From JANXQG01 sp964615095 (GTDB taxonomy: Bacteria; Planctomycetota; Planctomycetia; Pirellulales; Thermoguttaceae), in assembly GCA_964615095.1 (NCBI GenBank), contig CAZTPX010000015.1:40141-104140 (forward strand): a stretch of 64,000 nucleotides of DNA. Reading direction: 5' to 3'. The number at the start of each line of letters is the position of its first letter. Position 1 is the stretch's first letter. Positions 59,595 to 64,000 of this stretch are shown piece by piece. The translations under genes and the position numbers were made by a program. The notes below the pieces were generated by a model. It searched no databases, was not told the DNA's origin, and worked only from the letters and a program-made list of their open reading frames with translations.

Positions 59595-60362
59595 ATGAAC
59601 GAAGCAGAACCACAAGCCGCCGTGCCGAAACCCGAGCTTCGCTGGTATCAGTTCAGCCTACGTTCGCTTCTCCTCTTTACTTTGGCCGTAGCGGTCGTCC
59701 TTTCACTGATCTGCTACCTGCAACGAAAATCGCGAGAGGACAAGTGCCGAGAACACATGATGGTCGTGTATAACGCGCTGCTTGCCTACTACCAGAGTTG
59801 CGGCCGGTTTCCTGGTCGTCCCTATAGCACAGACCAGAACGGGCGGCCGATGCATAGTTGGCGGGCGCACTTAATGCCTTTCTGGCCTGACCACGACTAC
59901 CATATTACCCGTCAATATAAATTCAATGAGCCGTGGGACTCGCCTACCAACGAGCGGTTTTGGACAACATATGGTGATTATTCTTGCCCGGGCTACGTAG
60001 AGTCGTCCAACATCACCAACTATGTGGCCGTTGTCGGCGGCTCGCTCTGGTCCAAGAAAGGCGGATTGCCGCCTGCTTCTGGGAGGTCTCTGCTCATCGT
60101 CGAGCTTGTTGAATCCGATATTGTCTGGGCGAAGCCTGTGGATATGACGCTAGCCGAGTTGGCCTCGTGGCTTCGAGACGACCCCAGCGGCGCTGAATTC
60201 CGCCGCCGGGTCCGGCACATTCTCGCCGTGGACGCGACGGGAGCCCCGAGCATTCTCGACCCAGCACGGGACATCGACGAGATACGAGCGATTATTGAGG
60301 CAGAGCAACGGAGCGCGGGAGAGCGGGACAAGCAAGAAAGGACGGGCAAAGGAGCGCGCTAG
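59595..60362 (+). CDS. Small membrane-anchored protein, FSLRSLLL / DUF1559-like family
   Basis: 255 residues. It starts MNEAEPQAAVPKPELRWYQF and then has the planctomycetal anchor FSLRSLLLFTLAVAVVLSLI (about 25-45). The extracytoplasmic part has YNALLAYYQSCGRFPG and WRAHLMPFW, reminiscent of DUF1559 proteins that display the text-like N..L..Y....G.FP pattern, and ends in a charged tail (REKD-rich). It has no prepilin signal. Function unknown. Its upstream 90 bp are closely similar to those of the broken gene at 60679. Confidence 0.72.
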   Translation: MNEAEPQAAVPKPELRWYQFSLRSLLLFTLAVAVVLSLICYLQRKSREDKCREHMMVVYNALLAYYQSCGRFPGRPYSTDQNGRPMHSWRAHLMPFWPDHDYHITRQYKFNEPWDSPTNERFWTTYGDYSCPGYVESSNITNYVAVVGGSLWSKKGGLPPASGRSLLIVELVESDIVWAKPVDMTLAELASWLRDDPSGAEFRRRVRHILAVDATGAPSILDPARDIDEIRAIIEAEQRSAGERDKQERTGKGAR

Positions 60363-60678
60363 CTCTGCAACCGCCGGTGACCCAAGCCGGAACCTGAGAT
60401 CATCGACGATCATCAACGGAAGGTCCCGGCAGAGCCACAACGAACCACTCGCGTGCTGGGCCGGTGTACTACCACTCGTGGGATGGCAGTTGGGAATATG
60501 ACCCTGGAAATGGTACGCCTGCGACGAAATTAAAACTGCGTGTGGAGTGGCAACAGGACGCCTTGCCAGTGGTTCCGTCCTCCAAACCTTGATAAAATGA
60601 ACCATAGGTCAGGCCTGGCTCGCGTCGAATGGTACGGCGTCGGCCAGCCTTCCCGTTGGCGGCGACGAGCAACATGAC
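60363..60678. other. Spacer with duplicated upstream region
   Basis: 60585-60690 repeats the leader of the 59595 gene: CCTTGATAAAATGAACC for CCTTGGTACAATCAACC, then TACGGCGTCGGCCAGCC, CCCGTTGGCGGCG and AGCAACATGACATGA. No other gene is seen in 60363-60585. Confidence 0.7.
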
Positions 60679-60831
60679 ATGACCGTAGCAGACCCTCAAC
60701 CTGCCATTCCGCCGCCCGAACGCTCCCGGTTCCAATTCAGCTTGCGGACGTTGCTGTTGCTGTTCGTGGTGCTGGGGTCGTCTTCGCTGTGGTCTTGGGG
60801 CTGGCAACCCATAGCCCGAGTACGATCGTAG
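60679..60831 (+). pseudogene. Frameshifted FSLR-LLL membrane protein remnant
   Basis: A 50-codon frame (MTVADPQPAIPPPERSRFQF, SLRTLLLLFVVLG) begins like the 59595 gene but stops at 60831. Just after the LFVVLG codons another frame continues the hydrophobic pattern (GVVFAVVLGLATHSP, then AAAMSILVLPKVT) to about 60870, suggesting one or more frameshifts. The leader duplicates that of the 59595 gene, so this looks like a decayed tandem copy. Confidence 0.6.
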
Positions 60832-61093
60832 CCGCAGCCATGAGCATCTTGGTCCTGCCAAAGGTCACGTAGAGGAACGACATCACGAACAGCAAGGTCG
60901 CGTTGAAAATGCCAGCGAGGCTGCCGCTGTCCGGCCATCCTTCGTGCATGATCCTGGGCATCGCCGCGATTAAGACGAGCACGCCGCAGATTCGAATGAA
61001 CGAAGCCAGTCCAGTAAACCCTATCGGGCGAAACGTGTGGGCGTATACTGTGTACTGTGGTTGGCATTTGCAGCAGTGCTCGGAGGGAAAGCC

Positions 61094-61525
61094 ATGAACA
61101 CCACCCTGTTTTCCAGCGGCGACAACGAGTTCGACATTCTCGATTTGAAGGCTCGCTTCGCCTTCAAAACGGAGACAAGCATCTCATTCGACATTGGGCG
61201 ATGGTCGAACTCGCTACGGCTTCCAATTAACGATGGCGAAGAAGAGGAGACCGTCTGGTCAGCGGACAGACCCTTTGTGTTCAACGTGGTCGGCTGGCTC
61301 GATGTTCACCATCCTTGCAATGGTCCAATCAAGACCCAGGTCCGTATTCAGATACCAGTCGAGTACCATTCTTTCGACCGGATGAAGCCAATGGTAGAAA
61401 CGATCTTCAAGGCCCTGGACATCCCACTGGACGAAACGTACGAATCGACAGTTCTTCACAGCGACAAATCGACTGGCATCCATCAGCCGACAGACCGAAA
61501 CGGTGCGGCCGCATACATCTTCTAA
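61094..61525 (+). CDS. Orphan small soluble protein
   Basis: 143 residues from the ATG at 61094 with CGGAGGG about 8 nt upstream. It begins MNTTLFSSGDNEFDIL and contains VFNVVGWLDVHHPCNG and VRIQIPVEYHSFDRMKPM. No signal peptide or membrane helix. I recognise no family. The promoter-like sequence GTGGGCGTATACTGTG lies about 45 bp upstream and recurs before the 62540 gene. Confidence 0.6.
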   Translation: MNTTLFSSGDNEFDILDLKARFAFKTETSISFDIGRWSNSLRLPINDGEEEETVWSADRPFVFNVVGWLDVHHPCNGPIKTQVRIQIPVEYHSFDRMKPMVETIFKALDIPLDETYESTVLHSDKSTGIHQPTDRNGAAAYIF

Positions 61526-61673
61526 AGCCCTGGACATGCCGGGCGAGTAAGTCGTCCCCAGCCCCACGAGCCCCCAGCCGCCGGTGCCCGGCCAGGCCGT
61601 GGCTGCCGCTTGCCAGCGTGCCTTGCGGGGCGTAGACTGGATTCCAGGGCGAGCGACGAAGCAGGACGAGACA

Positions 61674-62252
61674 ATGGATGAGCCGAACCCGTATGAATCG
61701 CCGAAAGCAGCTGCGACGACACCAGATGCAGGCGTGCCGATCTCGCAAAGACTGAGGACGCATGCCTCGGCCGCCGGTACAAGTCTTGCGGGTGCCATGG
61801 TGTTGGTTGCGTTCGATGTGGTCGTTGACGGGAGCTTTATGTTCTCCTTTTTCGTTTGCCCGATCTGGTTTCTAGCGAGCGTCGTGAAAAACGCCATCCA
61901 GCGTCCTGGCCGGGGAATCATGCTTTTCAGGATTGCGGTCCCAGCGTTGACGCTTGGAATCGTACTCAGCAACAACTTCGTGCAACGCAAGATTGCCCAC
62001 GTACACGCCGAGCGGATTATCGAGGCTTGCGAAGAATTCCACGTTGCCCACGCAAGGTATCCGCACACGTTTGACGAAATCGTGCCTCGGTATCTCGGGT
62101 CTATCCCGCGGGCCAAATACTGCCTGGCTTACGGCCAGTTCGAGTACCTGAACCTCGACGGCAACCGGCCGATTATGCTTTGGTACGACGTTCCGCCATT
62201 TGGCCGAGTGACCTACAATTTCGAGGATCGGCGTTGGGGCTACCTCGATTAG
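61674..62252 (+). CDS. Small membrane protein with NPYESP start
   Basis: 192 residues. MDEPNPYESPKAAA is a start shared by many small planctomycetal membrane proteins. Two to three hydrophobic helices follow (AGAMVLVAFDVVVDGSFMFS, FRIAVPALTLGIVLSNN). The C-terminal about 90 residues (ERIIEACEEFHVAHARYPHT, FDEIVPRYLGSIPRAKYC) resemble a pseudopilin-like fold: a helix, then a short beta part reading out a record-like Y..P.....VP...... pattern. Function unknown. Confidence 0.7.
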   Translation: MDEPNPYESPKAAATTPDAGVPISQRLRTHASAAGTSLAGAMVLVAFDVVVDGSFMFSFFVCPIWFLASVVKNAIQRPGRGIMLFRIAVPALTLGIVLSNNFVQRKIAHVHAERIIEACEEFHVAHARYPHTFDEIVPRYLGSIPRAKYCLAYGQFEYLNLDGNRPIMLWYDVPPFGRVTYNFEDRRWGYLD

Positions 62253-62539
62253 TGTTGATCGAGCAAACGAGTCCACCACCCCTACTGCCGCCCCTCGCCG
62301 TGCCTGGGCACATGCCTCCCAGCGACGCCAGCGTGAGGAGCAGGAGGCCGGTGGTGGGCTTGCCGTGGAAGAACTGCCACAGAAATTGATCACATGATGA
62401 ACATGTGGACGGGTACTACGTGAAGGCCGTAGTGGTGGCCGATTGCCACGAGTGCGGGCGTGGGCGTATACTATGGACAGCGGGGAGAAACTCGATTTAC
62501 GCGAGAAAAGCCGCTCGTTGATTGAACCGGAGAACTGCC
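62253..62539. other. 287-bp spacer with promoter-like motif
   Basis: GCGTGGGCGTATACTATGGA at 62458-62477 matches the motif before 61094 and probably directs the 62540 gene. The rest is GC-rich spacer without a recognised gene. Confidence 0.5.
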
Positions 62540-62911
62540 ATGGACATTGAGCCAGGCGAACATAGCCCATTACGATGGTACCAGTTTCGGCTGAGCTTTC
62601 TGCTCCTCATCGTACCGTTCATGGCAGTGGCTATGTCGCTTTTTGAACCAATGGCGGATACCGTCGGTCATTGGTTTGCCGGGCCATATCGAGGCGGCAA
62701 GGCCGTCATGCAGCAGGAATCGTCGTCGTCCTATGCGACACTCAACGATGCATATCACAATTTGCACTGGCCTAAAGATTCGGCCAAGATCATATCCATA
62801 TATGATCACGCGGCTAAATTGGAGAGCAGCGTAAAAATTGACGCCGAGGGTAAACCGCACCCGTCGAGCTCGCCACCCGCTGGCTCGACTTCGGGGCCGC
62901 AGGTGGAATAG
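62540..62911 (+). CDS. Small single-helix membrane protein
   Basis: 123 residues from the ATG at 62540 with CCGGAGAA 7 nt upstream. MDIEPGEHSPLRWYQFRLSF is followed by the hydrophobic segment LLLIVPFMAVAMSLF, recalling the RWYQFSLRSLLL start of the 59595 protein. The remaining about 85 residues are polar, with YATLNDAYHNLHW and a Ser/Pro-rich tail. Unknown function; probably a diverged member of the same membrane-anchor family. Confidence 0.6.
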   Translation: MDIEPGEHSPLRWYQFRLSFLLLIVPFMAVAMSLFEPMADTVGHWFAGPYRGGKAVMQQESSSSYATLNDAYHNLHWPKDSAKIISIYDHAAKLESSVKIDAEGKPHPSSSPPAGSTSGPQVE

Positions 62912-62954
62912 CTGGAGTTCTTCGTGAAAGGGCGGGGCTGCGGCGGGCGTCACT

Positions 62955-63236
62955 ATGTTCGATGAAGGCAAGGTCGTTAAAGAGGGCACGTTCCTGTACG
63001 CGGGCCAGGCAACTTGCGACGTTTGCGTTCAGCAGACAATGGTTCGCTACGGCAGCGGCGATTATGAGGACCCGCCTGAAATAATGAACGACGTTGCAGG
63101 AGACTGGTTCTACGTCTGGTACACGCCTGCCGATGCAAGGGGGCAGTACATCAACGGTGACCTATGTTTTCCGACGATCGCCGAGGCTATCGATTACGCC
63201 GAGAAGCGATTTCCTGGCCTGCGATGGGCGGATTGA
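62955..63236 (+). CDS. Small soluble orphan protein
   Basis: 93 residues. It includes VVKEGTFLYAGQATCDVCVQ, GDWFYVWYTPADARGQYING and TIAEAIDYAEKRFPG. It starts 43 bp after the preceding stop. No family recognised; the end resembles the A..YA+..FP pattern of small uncharacterised immunity-like proteins, which is only a loose resemblance. Confidence 0.55.
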   Translation: MFDEGKVVKEGTFLYAGQATCDVCVQQTMVRYGSGDYEDPPEIMNDVAGDWFYVWYTPADARGQYINGDLCFPTIAEAIDYAEKRFPGLRWAD

Positions 63237-63400
63237 GGCTCGTCGTCGTGCGGCACGCCATGGCCACAAAGCTGCTCTGCGACAGCCCACCGCCCGCTTG
63301 TGCAGCCGGCCCTCGCGGCGGATAATTGGGGTGGCTGGACGCTGGATGCCTTGGTAGGGGCGGCGTTGGTCGGCCCGACCGTTGGTATCCGTAAGCAACA
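63237..63400. repeat. Spacer carrying copy 1 of a GCGGATAATTG-GGTGGCT-GACGCTGG repeat
   Basis: 63284-63362 (CCCACCGCCCGCTTGTGCAG..., then GGCGGATAATTGGGGTGGCT and GGACGCTGGATGCC, then GGTAGGGGCGGCG) recurs with changes at about 63904-63977. Confidence 0.7.
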
Positions 63401-63847
63401 ATGAACACGGCATGTCAGATCTGGAATAGGGCACTAGAGGATTACGGCCTAGCAAGCCCGGTCTTGGGCGACCATGCCCTTGCTGCAATGCTCCTTGCAC
63501 ATGGCCTTGTGATGAATGGCGGCGTGCTGGACGCCGTCGAAATCATGAATGAGTCGCAGCTTGCCGCCGCGATGTCCGGCTATCGGTTTTTCGGCTTCGA
63601 CCAAGTTGCTGCTCTCTTGCTGCGGACCAAGGAAATCTTGGTTGCGGGAACTGCGGACCCTACAGAACTGGGACGATCTGCCATCGATGCCGTTGAAGTA
63701 GTCCTGCTCGAAGAGGACGGCCACCTCAGCGAACTGGAACCGCAACTGGATTTAGAATACCAGGGCTACATCCCGGATGATTCGGCCCTATTTGAGCGGT
63801 TTGAGCGGCATCTGGCAGCCAACCCGGGCGACTTCGCATGTCTTTAG
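63401..63847 (+). CDS. Small acidic orphan protein
   Basis: 148 residues, starting MNTACQIWNRALEDYGLASP. It contains LGDHALAAMLLAHGLVMNGG, VLDAVEIMNESQLAAAM and an acidic second half (VEVVLLEEDGHLSELEPQL). Soluble and mostly helical. No family assigned; DUF-type immunity or SMI1-neighbour proteins have similar size, but nothing firm links it to them. Confidence 0.58.
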   Translation: MNTACQIWNRALEDYGLASPVLGDHALAAMLLAHGLVMNGGVLDAVEIMNESQLAAAMSGYRFFGFDQVAALLLRTKEILVAGTADPTELGRSAIDAVEVVLLEEDGHLSELEPQLDLEYQGYIPDDSALFERFERHLAANPGDFACL

Positions 63848-64000
63848 CGGTTGCCAACATGGGCCGCCGCCAGGCCGCAATCCCGTTGAACCGCCTCGCA
63901 CGCAGCCCGCTTTTGCATCCCGCCCCCGCAGCGGATAATTGAAGTGGCTCGACGCTGGTTGCGGTGGTAAGGGCGGCGAAGGGCAGGTGAACCATTCGGT
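63848..64000. repeat. Spacer with copy 2 of the GCGGATAATTG repeat; window end
   Basis: 63904-63977 (CCCGCTTTTGCATCCCGCCC..., then GCGGATAATTGAAGTGGCTC and GACGCTGGTTGCGGTGGTAA) matches 63284-63362 in order and spacing. GTTGAACCGCC at 63888 precedes it. Confidence 0.65.

Noticed and set aside
63237..64000. Integron attC sites between the small genes
   Set aside because: One GTTRRRY-like core (GTTGAAC at about 63892) is present, but matching RYYYAAC partners and imperfect-palindrome structure were not found by eye. The cassette idea is kept only as a question.

Overview
This is a GC-rich window from a member of the Planctomycetota, most likely a Pirellulales-type lineage (inference). The evidence is a cluster of traits typical of that phylum: a DUF1559 pseudopilin-like protein, PEP-CTERM surface proteins, a YTV-type Cys-rich wall protein, a HEAT-DUF1080 fusion, Tat-exported Gfo/Idh/MocA oxidoreductases, small FSLR-LLL and NPYESP membrane proteins, and very many secreted carbohydrate-active enzymes. 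Intergenic DNA is full of long, often perfect palindromes. I recognised no rRNA, tRNA, CRISPR array or insertion sequence, but could not run a search.

Layout. 0-8.3 kb: a heme-motif/TolB-propeller/TPR protein (minus strand), then a melibiase-like glycoside hydrolase and a DUF2341-LamG-acetylesterase (plus strand). 8.4-17.4 kb: the most notable locus. A consensus sigma70 promoter and a cobalamin riboswitch precede a same-strand series: a PEP-CTERM beta-propeller, a PEP-CTERM protein with a SSDG/GTPFDL domain, a DUF1559 pseudopilin-like protein, a PEP-CTERM DUF4465 protein, then btuF, btuC and btuD. It reads as a planctomycetal vitamin B12 capture and uptake operon in which PEP-CTERM-sorted surface proteins take the place of the BtuG-like lipoproteins of Bacteroidetes. 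No btuB-like TonB-dependent receptor is seen here. 17.3-25.4 kb: a minus-strand run of GH78 rhamnosidase, tandem-MBL protein, Fn3/SGNH-like protein and SGNH esterase. 25.8-30.3 kb: a GH36-like hydrolase, a tandem-repeat Cys-rich protein and a YTV-type protein with a terminator.

30.6-33.9 kb: a second unusual operon. Two paralogous proteins combine an NHLP/Nif11-like helical domain, an internal RRAFL (Tat-like) hydrophobic segment, GG[IV]RP motifs and a carrier-protein-like domain lacking the phosphopantetheine serine. They are followed directly by a B12-binding radical SAM enzyme. 34-58.7 kb: a carbohydrate-catabolism region with a membrane protein, a GH fusion, a beta-helix protein, a Gfo/Idh plus HEAT-DUF1080 pair (3-keto-sugar pathway), a second Gfo/Idh, a DUF4832-like protein, a giant NHL-propeller protein, an LRR protein, a small antitoxin-like protein, an SGNH esterase and a GH20-like secreted protein.

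58.7-64 kb: an array of small same-strand orphan genes with shared upstream sequences and one frameshifted paralogue. Dispersed palindromes lie between genes throughout and in several places inside reading frames: the start of the MBL gene, the middle of the NHL-propeller gene, and the end of a PEP-CTERM gene.
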